A stretch of 51,806 nucleotides of DNA from Polyangia bacterium (GCA_030426845.1 JAUHXR010000020.1:1-51806), one strand, 5' to 3'; shown: positions 1-8,169, numbered from the stretch's first letter. The notes: generated by a model from the sequence alone, not told the origin. Program-made: numbers and translations.

Positions 1-34
1 GGACAGCCGTCCGGCGCGGCCAGCCGCTCCTCGA

Positions 35-50
35 CGATGCCTGAGCATCG
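35..50. other. Small hairpin in leading non-coding stretch
   Basis: A 6-bp perfect stem with a 4-nt loop (CGATGC, CTGA, GCATCG) lies in the first 185 bases, where no convincing gene is seen. It could be the end of a terminator for a gene to the left of the window, but there is no T tract and the stem is short. The only reading frame here is a minus-strand frame of biased composition that overlaps the real gene at 186 and shows no recognisable motif. Confidence 0.2.
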
Positions 51-83
51 CCTCGTCACGTCTGACCACGCCGAACGGCCGTC

Positions 84-180
84 GCGCTCCGAGCTTTCTC
101 GACTCTCCAAACCGATTGGCGCTCTAGACGCGGCCGCGGCGCTCCGACCTTCTCGCCTCTCCAGACCGCACGGTGCTCCG
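84..180. repeat. Imperfect 42-bp direct repeat, two copies
   Basis: Two copies of an about 42-bp segment lie in tandem at about 84-125 and 139-180. Both start GCGCTCCGA, then carry TTCTCG, CTCTCCA and ACCG in the same order, with scattered substitutions and a one-base indel. The second copy ends immediately before the first possible start codon of the Omp85-type gene (GTG 186). They could be duplicated promoter or regulator-binding DNA, or a decayed duplication. Confidence 0.5.
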
Positions 181-185
181 ACCGC

Positions 186-2039
186 GTGCGCTCGCCCCGG
201 GCGCCAAGCTTGAGTACGTTCGGCTGCGTGGCCCGGGTGCTCACCCTGGCGAGGTCGCTCGCCCTCGCCTCGCTCCTCGTCGCCCCGGCGGCCCACGGGC
301 AGGACCTCGACGGCGGGGTCGCCCCGTCGCCCGACGCGGGGACCGCCCGCGACGGAGGGCCGCCCGACGCGAGCCACCCGCCCGACGGAGGCCCAGACAT
401 GGCCGACGCGTCGGCGGGCGCCGCGACCGATTCGACCGCGGGCGACGGCGACGCGAGTGGAGCCGAGACCGGCGAAGACGACGCGGGCGTTGGCTCCATG
501 GGTCGAGACGATGTCGGCCAGGACGATGCCGGCCAGGACGATGCCGGCCAGGACGATGTCGGCCAGGACGATGTTGGCCGGGATCATGCCGGCCAGGACG
601 AGACCGGCGAAGACTCGGACGAGGGCTCAGACGCCGCGCGTCGGGCGCCTCGACGGATCCAGTATGCGCTGGAGCGCGTCGAGGTGCGCGGCAACGACCG
701 CACCGACGACGGAGTCATCCTCGCCTACGTCCCGCTGCGCGCGGGGGCCACGCTCGACGTAGACGACCCGCGGGTCGAGGCGATCCGCTGGCGGCTGCTG
801 AGCACCGGGTGGTTCGACGAGGTGCGCCTCTCCCTCGAGCGCGGCTCGGAGCGCGGCCACGTGGTGCTCGTGGTGGCGGTGAGCGAGCGGAACACCTTCG
901 TGGTGGAGAGCATCGCCCTCGGCTTCTCCGAGGGCCTGTTCAACAGCGACGACCCGGACACCCAGCTCGAGCCCTACTTCGGGATCAGCGTCGCCGAGCA
1001 GAACCTCTTCGGCACCGGGGTGAGCCTCCAGGCGACCGGGCTGCTCTCCATCCCTCAGCAGGGCGTGCGCCTGCGCGCCGGCCAGGCGAGCGTGCTCGGC
1101 AGCGACTGGGGGCTCACCGGTGAGGCCTTCTTCAACAACGGCCGCGAGTTCTTCGGCGACGACGACGTGCTGCTCGCGCTCGACGACTGCCCGATGCGGG
1201 ATCCGCCCGACATGCGGTGCGAGGAGTCGCGCAACGCGGTCGTCGTCTACCGCCGCTTCGGCGGCTCGCTCGGCACGGGGACCGACCTCGGCGCGAGCTG
1301 GCGTTTCACCCTCGACTACCACTTCGAGGCGGTGCAGGTGGTCGACCGGCCGATCGCGGCGAGCCGCGCGCGGGGCACCGAGGTGCGCCCGATCGACTTC
1401 CACGTGCTCGACGGCTGGAGCTACGTCAGCGCGGTCCAGCTCGGCCTCGTGCTCGACGAGCGCGACAACCCGGGCCTCGCGACCGAGGGCCGCGTGGTGT
1501 TCATCGACGCCGATCTGAGCGCCCAGCTCTTCGGCTCGAGCTACGACTTCGTGCGCGTCCAGGCCGGGTGGCGCGAGTGGTTCCGCTTGCCGGAGGCGCG
1601 CCACAGCCTGCGGCTCGGCCTCTACGTCGGGGCGGCGGTCGGCGACACCCCGTTCTTCTACCGCTTCTACCTCGGCGACCTGAGCGACCTCATCCCGTCG
1701 CGGGTGCTCCAGCTCAACCTCGACCGCCGCGGGCCCCCGAACCTCCTCGGCACCGCGATCGCCGAGATGCGCGCGCAGGAGCTCGCGGGCCGGGTCGACG
1801 TCGAGTACTCGCTCTGGCTGTTCGAGAGCCGCGACGACGTCCGCGGCCTGGTGCTCTACGGCAACGTCGGCCTCTACACGCTCTTCGACCGCCAGGACCT
1901 CCAGATCGCGATCCCCGGCTACTCGGGGTTCGCCGCCCTCCCCGTCGACCTGACCTTCGACGTCGGCCTGCGGCTCGACACGGTGGTGGGGGTCTTCGGC
2001 TTCGGCTTCTCCACGCTCCTGGGGTTCATCTCGCTATGA
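186..2039 (+). CDS. Omp85/BamA-type outer membrane protein with acidic repeat linker
   Basis: Predicted outer membrane beta-barrel of the Omp85 superfamily (BamA/TamA-like). A signal peptide ends near ...APAAHG-QD at about residue 38. Residues 40-155 are an acidic low-complexity linker rich in DAG/DGG that includes a tandem GQDDA/V pentapeptide repeat. Residues about 157-240 look like one POTRA domain (RVEVRGN start, then LLSTGWFDEVRL), and 240-617 is an aromatic/glycine-alternating barrel ending FISL. Canonical BamA has five POTRAs, so a single one and an acidic linker point to a lineage-specific paralogue, perhaps for secretion or surface assembly. GTG 186 is the furthest upstream start. 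TTG 210 or GTG 237 would give a more usual signal peptide, and none has a clear ribosome binding site. The stop overlaps the ATG of the next gene. Confidence 0.85.
   Translation: MRSPRAPSLSTFGCVARVLTLARSLALASLLVAPAAHGQDLDGGVAPSPDAGTARDGGPPDASHPPDGGPDMADASAGAATDSTAGDGDASGAETGEDDAGVGSMGRDDVGQDDAGQDDAGQDDVGQDDVGRDHAGQDETGEDSDEGSDAARRAPRRIQYALERVEVRGNDRTDDGVILAYVPLRAGATLDVDDPRVEAIRWRLLSTGWFDEVRLSLERGSERGHVVLVVAVSERNTFVVESIALGFSEGLFNSDDPDTQLEPYFGISVAEQNLFGTGVSLQATGLLSIPQQGVRLRAGQASVLGSDWGLTGEAFFNNGREFFGDDDVLLALDDCPMRDPPDMRCEESRNAVVVYRRFGGSLGTGTDLGASWRFTLDYHFEAVQVVDRPIAASRARGTEVRPIDFHVLDGWSYVSAVQLGLVLDERDNPGLATEGRVVFIDADLSAQLFGSSYDFVRVQAGWREWFRLPEARHSLRLGLYVGAAVGDTPFFYRFYLGDLSDLIPSRVLQLNLDRRGPPNLLGTAIAEMRAQELAGRVDVEYSLWLFESRDDVRGLVLYGNVGLYTLFDRQDLQIAIPGYSGFAALPVDLTFDVGLRLDTVVGVFGFGFSTLLGFISL
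501..620 (+). repeat. 15-bp in-frame tandem repeat (GQDDA/V) inside Omp85 gene
   Basis: Eight consecutive 15-bp units, the inner ones close to GGCCAGGACGATGCC, encode the pentapeptide Gly-Gln-Asp-Asp-Ala/Val. Outer units have drifted (GRDHA, GQDET, GEDSD). The unit length is a multiple of three, so gain or loss of copies keeps the frame and only changes linker length. It lies in the periplasmic linker before the POTRA domain. Confidence 0.9.
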
Positions 2040-2677
2040 GCGCCGCGCGATCGGTGGCGCTCGCGCTCGCGCTCGCGCTCGCGGGGAGCGCGGTGGCGGC
2101 GGCGCAGGACGTGCCGGAGCGCCGCGTGGGGGTCGACTGGCGCGGCGGCGCGCCGCGGGTGCACTTTTCGGCCGTCGACCTGGTGGACGCGTCGGTCCGC
2201 CGCAAGCTCGCGAGCGGTCTGCCCCAGAGCCTGGTGATGCGCGTCTTCGCCTACCGCACGAGCGGCGCGCCGGTCGCGGTCACCGCGCGGCAGTGTCGGG
2301 TGACCTTCGACCTCTGGGAGGAGGTCTACCGCGTCGAGTACCGGGACGCCGACGCGGACGTCGACGAGTCCTACGACGACGTGCAACAGGTCTTGCAGCG
2401 TTGTCTCGTGTCGGAGCGCAGCGCGGTGGGGAGCCCGCGCGACTACGCCGGCCTCGCGTCGGAGAACGTCTACTTCGCCGTCCTGATCGAGCTCAACCCG
2501 CTCTCGCCCGACACGGTGCGTCGCCTGAGGCGCTGGCTCTCGCGGCCGGCGGGCGGCGGCCGGATCGGCGGCGAGGCGTTCTTCGGCTCCTTCGTCAGCC
2601 TGTTCGTGAACCGGCAGATCGGCTCGGCCGAGCGCTCGCTGCGCTTCCGCTCGCAGCTCGTTCGGGTGCGGCGGTGA
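2036..2677 (+). CDS. DUF4390-type exported protein
   Basis: 213-residue protein with an N-terminal signal peptide (hydrophobic ALALALALAG, cleavage after ...VAAAQD) and a globular remainder without further membrane segments. Spacing and composition fit the DUF4390 family, a proteobacterial group that is usually encoded directly before a NtrY-like sensor kinase. That is the arrangement here. The ATG overlaps the preceding stop (ATGA), and the stop overlaps the GTG of the kinase gene (GTGA), so the three are very probably co-translated. Function is unknown; a periplasmic partner of the kinase or of the Omp85 protein is inferred only from the context. Confidence 0.75.
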   Translation: MSAARSVALALALALAGSAVAAAQDVPERRVGVDWRGGAPRVHFSAVDLVDASVRRKLASGLPQSLVMRVFAYRTSGAPVAVTARQCRVTFDLWEEVYRVEYRDADADVDESYDDVQQVLQRCLVSERSAVGSPRDYAGLASENVYFAVLIELNPLSPDTVRRLRRWLSRPAGGGRIGGEAFFGSFVSLFVNRQIGSAERSLRFRSQLVRVRR

Positions 2678-4188
2678 GGATCAGCCGCTTCGAGGTCCGC
2701 ATCGTCACCGCGATCGTCGCGGTGGCCGCGGTGACCCTCGGCGGCGCCCTGTGGTTCGGGCAGGGCGCGGTGAGCGAGGCCTACCGCGTCGGGGTCAACG
2801 CCCAGGTGCTCGGGCAGCTCCGGGACTCGCTCGGGATCTACCGCCGGCACCTCGTGGCCCTGCGCGACGACGCGGAGCGGACGGCGGACCTGGTGGCCAA
2901 CGACCACCGCGCGAACCAGGCGCTGGACCGGGCCGACCCGGCGGCGCTCGAGGCGCGGCTCGGCGCGATGCTCGACCGGTACCCGAGCCTCGCCCGGGTG
3001 GTGGTGGTCGGCGGCGACGGCCGCGAGCTCGCGCGGGTCGAGCGGTCAGCGCGGCTGGACGAGGAGACGCGCCGGCTGCTCCGGCTCGAGCGGGACGCGG
3101 AGCGCGGGCACTTCGAGGTCACGGTCGCGGCGGACGCGGAGACCTTCCGCGACTTTCAGCGCGCGGGCGAGCTGGTGGAGGTCTACGCGCGGCTCGTCGA
3201 CGGCGCGACCTACGTCTCGAGCTTCTACCTGGGCGTCTACATCGCGTTCCTGCTGAGCGTGATCGTGGTCGCGCTCGCGGTCGGCATCATCGTCTCGCGG
3301 CGGGTCACGCGCCGGGTCACCGTGCTCGCCGACGCGACGGAGCGGGTCGGCCGCGGCGACCTGAGCGTCGAGGTGCCCTCGGACGGCAAGGACGAGATCG
3401 CCGAGCTCACGCGAGCCTTCAACGCGATGGTCCGGGACATCCGGGACAGCCGCGACCGGATCGAGTACCTGCAGCGGATCGGCGCGTGGCAGGAGTTCGC
3501 CCGGCGCCTCGCCCACGAGATCAAGAACCCGCTCACCCCGATACAGCTCGCCGTCCAGCAGGTGCACCGGACCTACGACGGCGACGACCCGCGCTACCGG
3601 CGGACGGTCGACGACGCGGCCGCGATCGTGGAGGAGGAGATCACGACCCTGCGCCGGCTGGTGGGTGAGTTCTCGGAGTTCGCGCGCCTCCCGGTGGCTG
3701 CGCTCGAGGAGGCGGAGCTCGGCGAGGTGGTCCGCGGCGCGCTGCGCGGGCTCGACCCGGCGGCCCTCCTCCCGGCCGAGGCGGCCGACGTCGCGCCCCC
3801 CGAGCTGAGGCTCGAGGTGGACGAACGGCCGATGCCGGTCAAGATCGACGCGCAGATGCTCCGCCGCGCGCTCGACAACCTGGTCCGCAACGCCGTGCAG
3901 GCGGTCGCCCTCAGCGGCCCCGAGGGAGGCGGTCGCGTGGTGGTGGCGGCCCGCGAGGATGGCGGCACCGCGCTCCTCGAGGTGCGCGACGATGGCCCGG
4001 GGATCGCGCCGGAGGAGCGCGCGCGGGTGTTCGACCCGTACTTCACCACGAAGGCCGACGGGACGGGGCTGGGCCTCGCGATCGTGAAGAAGGTCGTGCT
4101 CGAGCACGGCGGCTCCATCGACTGCGGGGCCGCGCCGGAGGGTGGCGCCGCGTTCCGGATCCGGCTGCCTCTCGGGGACGCGTCATGA
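2674..4188 (+). CDS. NtrY-like membrane sensor histidine kinase
   Basis: 504-residue sensor kinase. TM1 is at about residues 9-29, a periplasmic domain at 30-180, TM2 at about 185-207, and a HAMP linker at 208-260. The dimerisation/phosphoacceptor helix carries the H-box HEIKNPLTPIQ with the phosphorylated His at 281. The HATPase domain has an N-box (DNLVRNAVQAV), a G1 box (DDGPGIAP) and a G2 box (GTGLGLAIVKKV). The HEIKNPLTPIQ sequence is typical of NtrY-type kinases. No response regulator lies next to it, so its partner is elsewhere. The GTG start overlaps the upstream stop, and the stop overlaps the ATG of the thioredoxin-like gene. Signal and target are unknown. Confidence 0.92.
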   Translation: MRISRFEVRIVTAIVAVAAVTLGGALWFGQGAVSEAYRVGVNAQVLGQLRDSLGIYRRHLVALRDDAERTADLVANDHRANQALDRADPAALEARLGAMLDRYPSLARVVVVGGDGRELARVERSARLDEETRRLLRLERDAERGHFEVTVAADAETFRDFQRAGELVEVYARLVDGATYVSSFYLGVYIAFLLSVIVVALAVGIIVSRRVTRRVTVLADATERVGRGDLSVEVPSDGKDEIAELTRAFNAMVRDIRDSRDRIEYLQRIGAWQEFARRLAHEIKNPLTPIQLAVQQVHRTYDGDDPRYRRTVDDAAAIVEEEITTLRRLVGEFSEFARLPVAALEEAELGEVVRGALRGLDPAALLPAEAADVAPPELRLEVDERPMPVKIDAQMLRRALDNLVRNAVQAVALSGPEGGGRVVVAAREDGGTALLEVRDDGPGIAPEERARVFDPYFTTKADGTGLGLAIVKKVVLEHGGSIDCGAAPEGGAAFRIRLPLGDAS

Positions 4189-4730
4189 GCGCGCGCTCGG
4201 TCTGGATCGCGCTCGGGGTCGCCCTGCTGATCGCCGGGGCGGTGGGCCTCGCGATCTACGGAGGGGGCTCGAGCCGGCCGCCGAGCCCGCTCGAGGGCAT
4301 CGAGGCGCCGTCGTTCGTGATGCCCGTGGTGGCGGGCGAGGGCGCGGGGGAGCGGGTGGATCTGACGGCGCTGCGCGGTGAGGTCGTGGCGCTCGACTTC
4401 TGGGCGAGCTGGTGCGGGCCGTGTCGGCGCAGCATCCCGGTGCTCAACCGGCTTCACGAACGATATGGCTCCCGCATCCACCTCTACGGGGTGAGCATCG
4501 AGGCGCACCTGAGCGCGGCGCGCATCCAGGCCGCGCACCGCTCGTTCGGGGCCGGGTTCCCGAGCCTCCTCGACGAGGGCCTCCGCGCGCAGGGCGCCTA
4601 CAACGTCCAGTCGATCCCGACCCTCGTGCTGATCGATCGACGCGGGACGATCCGGCACCTCTCGACCGGTGTCCCAGACGAAGACGAGATCGCCGAGGTC
4701 CTCGACGAGCTGCTCGCCGAACCGCGCTGA
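4185..4730 (+). CDS. TlpA/ResA-like membrane-anchored thioredoxin
   Basis: 181-residue thiol-disulfide oxidoreductase. An N-terminal hydrophobic anchor (about residues 7-25) is followed by a Gly/Ser/Pro linker and a thioredoxin fold with active site WCGPC (Cys77, Cys80). It has the AhpC/TSA-like beta strands of TlpA proteins (VVALDFWASW) and the cis-Pro loop QSIPTLVLID. It probably reduces disulfides in the periplasm, for instance for cytochrome c maturation or for cysteine-containing envelope proteins. It is the last gene of the overlapping Omp85-DUF4390-kinase operon (ATGA overlap), so it may act on or be controlled with that envelope module. A TTGAC-rich regulatory stretch follows. Confidence 0.88.
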   Translation: MSARSVWIALGVALLIAGAVGLAIYGGGSSRPPSPLEGIEAPSFVMPVVAGEGAGERVDLTALRGEVVALDFWASWCGPCRRSIPVLNRLHERYGSRIHLYGVSIEAHLSAARIQAAHRSFGAGFPSLLDEGLRAQGAYNVQSIPTLVLIDRRGTIRHLSTGVPDEDEIAEVLDELLAEPR

Positions 4731-4734
4731 CGCG

Positions 4735-4808
4735 GCGTTGACCGTCCGTTGACCGTCTGTTGACGCTGTGCGTCAATCCGCCGCAGGTGTTGATTTCGCG
4801 GTCAACGC
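4735..4808. promoter_or_regulatory. Array of TTGAC boxes, probable operator
   Basis: Three direct copies of GTTGAC start at 4737, 4748 and 4759, an exact 11-bp period, with the first two identical over ten bases (GTTGACCGTC). Inverted or related boxes follow (CGTCAA at 4771, GTTGAT at 4789, GTCAAC at 4801). The outermost boxes, GCGTTGACC at 4735-4743 and GGTCAACGC at 4800-4808, form a perfect 9-bp inverted repeat. One-turn spacing suggests cooperative binding of a regulator upstream of the Fic-fold gene at 4860. The boxes also resemble -35 hexamers, so overlapping promoters are possible. Confidence 0.55.
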
Positions 4809-4859
4809 TCGGTACTGTTCGCGACCCCGCCGCCAGGCCGGGGTGCCGTGGGAGGTCGC

Positions 4860-5636
4860 GTGCAGGCGCAGAGGCTGGATCAGAGGCTACACATTCTCCA
4901 CGCCAAGCTCGAGGAGGCCGACGAGGAGGCCGTCCGGGGCTATCACGCGATGCTGGATCTGTCGTGGATCTACCACGACAGCGCGCTCGAGGGTGTCGTC
5001 TACAACATGGACGAGCTCCGGATGGCTATCCAGAGCGATACCCCCCCCGACAGCTCGCTGATCCCGGTCTTCGACGAGATCCGCCAGAACCGCACCGCGA
5101 TCGCGCAGATCCGGGAGCTCGCGGACAAGAAGCGGCTCAACCTCTCGCTCGAGCTCATCAAGAAGCTCTACTCGATCCTCGCTCCGGAGGAGATCGAGGG
5201 CAAGAGCCCGCCCAAGTACCGCAAGGACATGCCGCTGCACCGCATGTACTTCCACGACATCGCGCCGCCGGAGAAGATCTCCTACAAGATGCGCCAGCTC
5301 GTGCAGTGGATGAACAGCGCGGAGACCAAGCGCGCGACCCACACGCTGCGGCTCGCGGCCAAGGCGCACTACCAGCTCCTGCACATCTACCCGTTCCCCA
5401 AGCAGAGCGGGAAGGTCGCGCGGCTGCTGATGAACCTGATCCTGCTCCGGGGCGGCTACCCGCCGGCGATCATCCACGCCACCGAGCGGCAGCGGTACTA
5501 CGAGGCGCTCAAGACGAGCGACAACGCGACCGCGAAGATGGTCACCGAGGCGCTCGTCTCGAGCATGGACAGCGCGATCCGGTTCTTCGAGCAAGAAGAG
5601 ACCGCGCGCTCCGGCCGCCGCGCCCGCTCGGCCTGA
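4860..5636 (+). CDS. Fic-fold protein with degenerate catalytic motif
   Basis: 258-residue protein recognisable as Fic family. Near the N-terminus it keeps the inhibitory-helix motif S-x-x-E-G (SALEGVVYNMDEL, about residues 41-53). The core helix context AAKAHYQLLHI...VARLLMNLILLRGGYPP is that of Fic AMP-transferases. The active-site motif, normally HPFx(D/E)GNGRxxR, reads YPFPKQSGKVAR (residues 177-188): the catalytic His is Tyr, the metal-binding acidic residue is Lys, GN is QS, and the phosphate-binding Arg is Lys. AMPylation is therefore unlikely by known chemistry; it is either a pseudoenzyme or has another activity. GTG 4860 is chosen because GGAGGT ends four bases before it; GTG 4848 is possible. 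It stands alone downstream of the TTGAC array. Confidence 0.85.
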   Translation: MQAQRLDQRLHILHAKLEEADEEAVRGYHAMLDLSWIYHDSALEGVVYNMDELRMAIQSDTPPDSSLIPVFDEIRQNRTAIAQIRELADKKRLNLSLELIKKLYSILAPEEIEGKSPPKYRKDMPLHRMYFHDIAPPEKISYKMRQLVQWMNSAETKRATHTLRLAAKAHYQLLHIYPFPKQSGKVARLLMNLILLRGGYPPAIIHATERQRYYEALKTSDNATAKMVTEALVSSMDSAIRFFEQEETARSGRRARSA

Positions 5637-5655
5637 GTCCCGCCCGCGAGCCGCC

Positions 5656-6288
5656 TCAGCTCTCCTCGACGTCGCCGCCGGGGAGCAGGTCGATCATGTG
5701 CTTGCCCACGCGGTCGCCGACGAGGGCGAGGCGCGGGGCCTTGTCGAAGTCGACCACCAGGAGCACCCGGCCGCCCGCGTCGCTGAGCATCGCGTAGCGG
5801 GCGCGGGGGCTGGTGCGCGGCAGGTGCTCGCCCGCGGTGCGGACGGTGGCGTTGCCGCGCCGCTCGAGGGTGAGGCGGCGGCCGCCGATCGGCAGGGCCT
5901 CGGGCACCGGGCCACCCGGGACCTCCTCGGTCGGGCTGAGGGTGGCGAGGTCCGAGCCCGCCTCGTCGAGCTGGGCTACCCACTCCGCGCGGGTCGAGCC
6001 GGGGCTCGGGAACAGGCGCATCGCGAAGCCCTCCTCGTCGAGGTCGACCATCCCCGCGAGCCACAGCTCGGTGTCCGCGTAGAGGATCACGTCGCCGACC
6101 CGAAGGCCGCGCGGACCCGCCGGCGCGGGGGAACGCTTGCGCCGCTTGGGCCGCTTGCCTTCGGGCTTGCCGCCGTCGGCGGGCGCGGGCGGCGCGTCCG
6201 GGTCCTGGCTTCGACGCCGCAGCACCACGCGCGCGGCCGCGGCCCCGGCGAGGACCAGCCCCGTGCCGACCAGCAGCTCGAGGATCAC
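5656..6288 (-). CDS. Membrane-anchored protein, possibly DUF4178-like
   Basis: 210 residues. One N-terminal hydrophobic segment (about residues 3-22) is followed by a very basic stretch (GKRPKRRKR) and then a soluble domain beginning LRVGDVILYADTELWLAGMV. The pattern of a 'GD-x-hydrophobic' opening, a WLAGMVDLDEEG strand pair and later small beta-rich blocks recalls DUF4178 domains, but the match is only by eye. The gene starts inside the 3' end of thiE (ATGA overlap), so the two are one transcript. No function can be assigned; I see no enzyme motif. Confidence 0.6.
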   Translation of the reverse strand: MILELLVGTGLVLAGAAAARVVLRRRSQDPDAPPAPADGGKPEGKRPKRRKRSPAPAGPRGLRVGDVILYADTELWLAGMVDLDEEGFAMRLFPSPGSTRAEWVAQLDEAGSDLATLSPTEEVPGGPVPEALPIGGRRLTLERRGNATVRTAGEHLPRTSPRARYAMLSDAGGRVLLVVDFDKAPRLALVGDRVGKHMIDLLPGGDVEES

Positions 6289-6902
6289 GCGGCGCCCCCG
6301 AGCGCAGCGTGGAGGGCGGCCGCCGCGGCGCGCGGGTCGTCTGCGGCGGCGAGGGCGCCGATCACCGCGCCGTAGGCCGCGCCGGCGTCGCGAACCGCGC
6401 GGGCGCGAGCGAGGTCGAGGCCGCCGATCGCGATCACGGGGCGGGCGCTCTCGCGGCAGACCGTGGCCAGCGCGTCGAGGCCGACCACGGGGTCCGGGTC
6501 GGCCTTGCTCGAGGTCGCGAAGACCGGCCCGAACGCGAGCAGGTCACAGCCCTCGGCCGCGCGGGCCTGCTCGAGGGAGTGCGTGGACAGGCCGATCTCC
6601 ACCGCGTCGCCGACCACCTGGCGCGCGTCGGTCGGGCTCACGTCGTCCTGGCCGAGGTGGAGACCCTCGGCCGCGGCGAGGCGCGCGAGGTCTGGCCGGT
6701 CGTTGACCACGAAGGGCACGCCGGCCGACCGGCAGCGCTCGCCGAGCCGCCGCGCGAGCGCGAGCAGCGCCCGGTCGCTCCCCGCCTTGGCGCGGAGCTG
6801 CAGCCGGGCGCAGCCGCCCTCGAGCACGGCGACCGCGAAGCGCTCCGGGTCCCGATCCCCGAGCGCGCGCGGGTCGACGATCGCGTACAGCCCACCCCCC
6901 AT
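6285..6902 (-). CDS. thiE: Thiamine-phosphate synthase
   Basis: 205-residue TIM-barrel enzyme that joins HMP pyrophosphate and the thiazole phosphate to thiamine monophosphate in the cytoplasm. Family motifs are present in order: LYAIVDP at the start, LQLRAKAGSDR (pyrophosphate-binding), VPFVVNDRPDLA, GLHLGQDD, IGLSTHS, LLAFGPVFATSSK, and VIAIGGLD near the end. Length fits the family. It is not next to other thi genes, and I see no TPP riboswitch in the upstream 130 bases. There is no obvious Shine-Dalgarno. It shares a 4-base overlap with the membrane protein that follows. Confidence 0.93.
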   Translation of the reverse strand: MGGGLYAIVDPRALGDRDPERFAVAVLEGGCARLQLRAKAGSDRALLALARRLGERCRSAGVPFVVNDRPDLARLAAAEGLHLGQDDVSPTDARQVVGDAVEIGLSTHSLEQARAAEGCDLLAFGPVFATSSKADPDPVVGLDALATVCRESARPVIAIGGLDLARARAVRDAGAAYGAVIGALAAADDPRAAAAALHAALGGAA

Positions 6903-7038
6903 CGGAGGGGCGGGTTAGCCCGATTCCGCCGCGAGGTCACGCGGATCCGGGGCGGGGCCTCAACTACGGCGGGCGATCGGCCGTTCACGTGTGGTGAGTC
7001 GGGGCGCGCGGCCCCCGACCGCAGCGTCGGAGAGCAGC

Positions 7039-8163
7039 GTGTCACAGTCCAAGGCCCTGGTGGTCGGCCGGTTCACCTCCGAGCAGGCCGAAGCGATCCG
7101 GATGGCGCTCTCGCGAGCGGGTCTGGAGCGGAGGGTCGCGGTCGACCTCGCCTCGGCCCAGCGCGAGCTCACCCGGCACATCCCGGCGCTCGTCTTCATC
7201 GACGCCGCCATGATCGAGCTCGATCCGCTCGTCGGCTGGATCCGCGCGCAGGCGTCGCTCTTCGGAGTCCTCGCGGTCGCGGTCGTCCCGGCGGCGAGCG
7301 ACGGCGCGTTCCGCGAGGCGGTGGCGGCCGGCTGCGACGACGCCCTGGTCCTCGGCGACCTCGGCGGGATCACGCGCCGGGCGGCGCTCCTCGAGCGCTA
7401 CGACCCCCTCGCGCGCCCTGCCGCCGACCAGGGCGTCGCGATCGTCGGGCATCCCAACGACGACGACCGTCGGCGGATCGGCCGCACCCTCCGCCTCGCG
7501 GGCTTCGAGGTCCGCTTCGCCGCCCACGGCGACGAGGTGCCGCGGCTCTGTCAGGGACCGGCCCCCGAGCTCGTGGTGGTCGCCGAGTCGCTGCCGCCCT
7601 CCGGCGCGCTCCGCGCCGTGATCGACGTCCGGCAGGAGCTCGGCGGCGAGGCGGTGCCGAGCGTCATCGTGGGCACCGACAAGGAGCTCCGCGAGCTCGG
7701 CGGCGCCGACGCGTTCAAGCGCACCGCGACGCTCGGCGAGCACGCCGCGCCCGATCACCTCCTGTTCGTGACCAACGAGCTCATGCGCCCCGGCGTGCGC
7801 AACCTGCGCGCCTCGCGCCGCGTGCTGTGGGACGCGATGTGCGCGTTCCGGCCGGCCGGGCAGCTGCACCCGGTGCTCGGGCTCACCTACAACCTCTCCG
7901 CTCAGGGCCTCTACGTCCGCACCCTCGACCCGCCCGCGCGCGGGACCGACCTGTGGTTCGAGCTGCGGCCGCCGCACACCCGCGAGGCGGTGCACCTCCG
8001 CGGCGAGGTGATGTGGGTCAAGCCGATGGGCCGCGGCCCGGGCGGGACCTCGCCGCCCGGCTTCGGCGTGCGCATCGACGAGGCCGCCTGCCCGCCCGCC
8101 GACCTCGCCCGCTACCGCGAGGGCTACGGCACGCTGGTCGAGGCCCTCCGCATGGTGGCCTGA
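7039..8163 (+). CDS. Receiver-like protein with C-terminal PilZ domain
   Basis: 374 residues. Residues about 6-115 and 125-255 resemble two CheY-like receiver folds, with beta strands such as ALVVGRF and ALVFIDAAM. The first lacks the usual acidic pair and Lys, so phosphorylation is doubtful. The last about 110 residues form a PilZ domain with both c-di-GMP motifs, RxxxR (RASRR) and NxSxxG (NLSAQG), followed by VHLRGEVMWVKP and GFGVRID. This architecture is common in myxobacteria. GTG 7039 is chosen because GGAGAG lies just before it; GTG 6991 is an alternative. It probably reads c-di-GMP and acts by protein contact. Confidence 0.82.
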   Translation: MSQSKALVVGRFTSEQAEAIRMALSRAGLERRVAVDLASAQRELTRHIPALVFIDAAMIELDPLVGWIRAQASLFGVLAVAVVPAASDGAFREAVAAGCDDALVLGDLGGITRRAALLERYDPLARPAADQGVAIVGHPNDDDRRRIGRTLRLAGFEVRFAAHGDEVPRLCQGPAPELVVVAESLPPSGALRAVIDVRQELGGEAVPSVIVGTDKELRELGGADAFKRTATLGEHAAPDHLLFVTNELMRPGVRNLRASRRVLWDAMCAFRPAGQLHPVLGLTYNLSAQGLYVRTLDPPARGTDLWFELRPPHTREAVHLRGEVMWVKPMGRGPGGTSPPGFGVRIDEAACPPADLARYREGYGTLVEALRMVA

Positions 8164-8169
8164 CGCCGA

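Noticed and set aside
56-499. Minus-strand frame of 147 codons at the left end
   Set aside because: It lies mostly opposite the Omp85 linker, has composition forced by that GC-rich repeat, and shows no motif or start context.
6903-7038. TPP riboswitch upstream of thiE
   Set aside because: I searched by eye for the conserved CUGAGA and ACCUGA elements on the minus strand and found neither.
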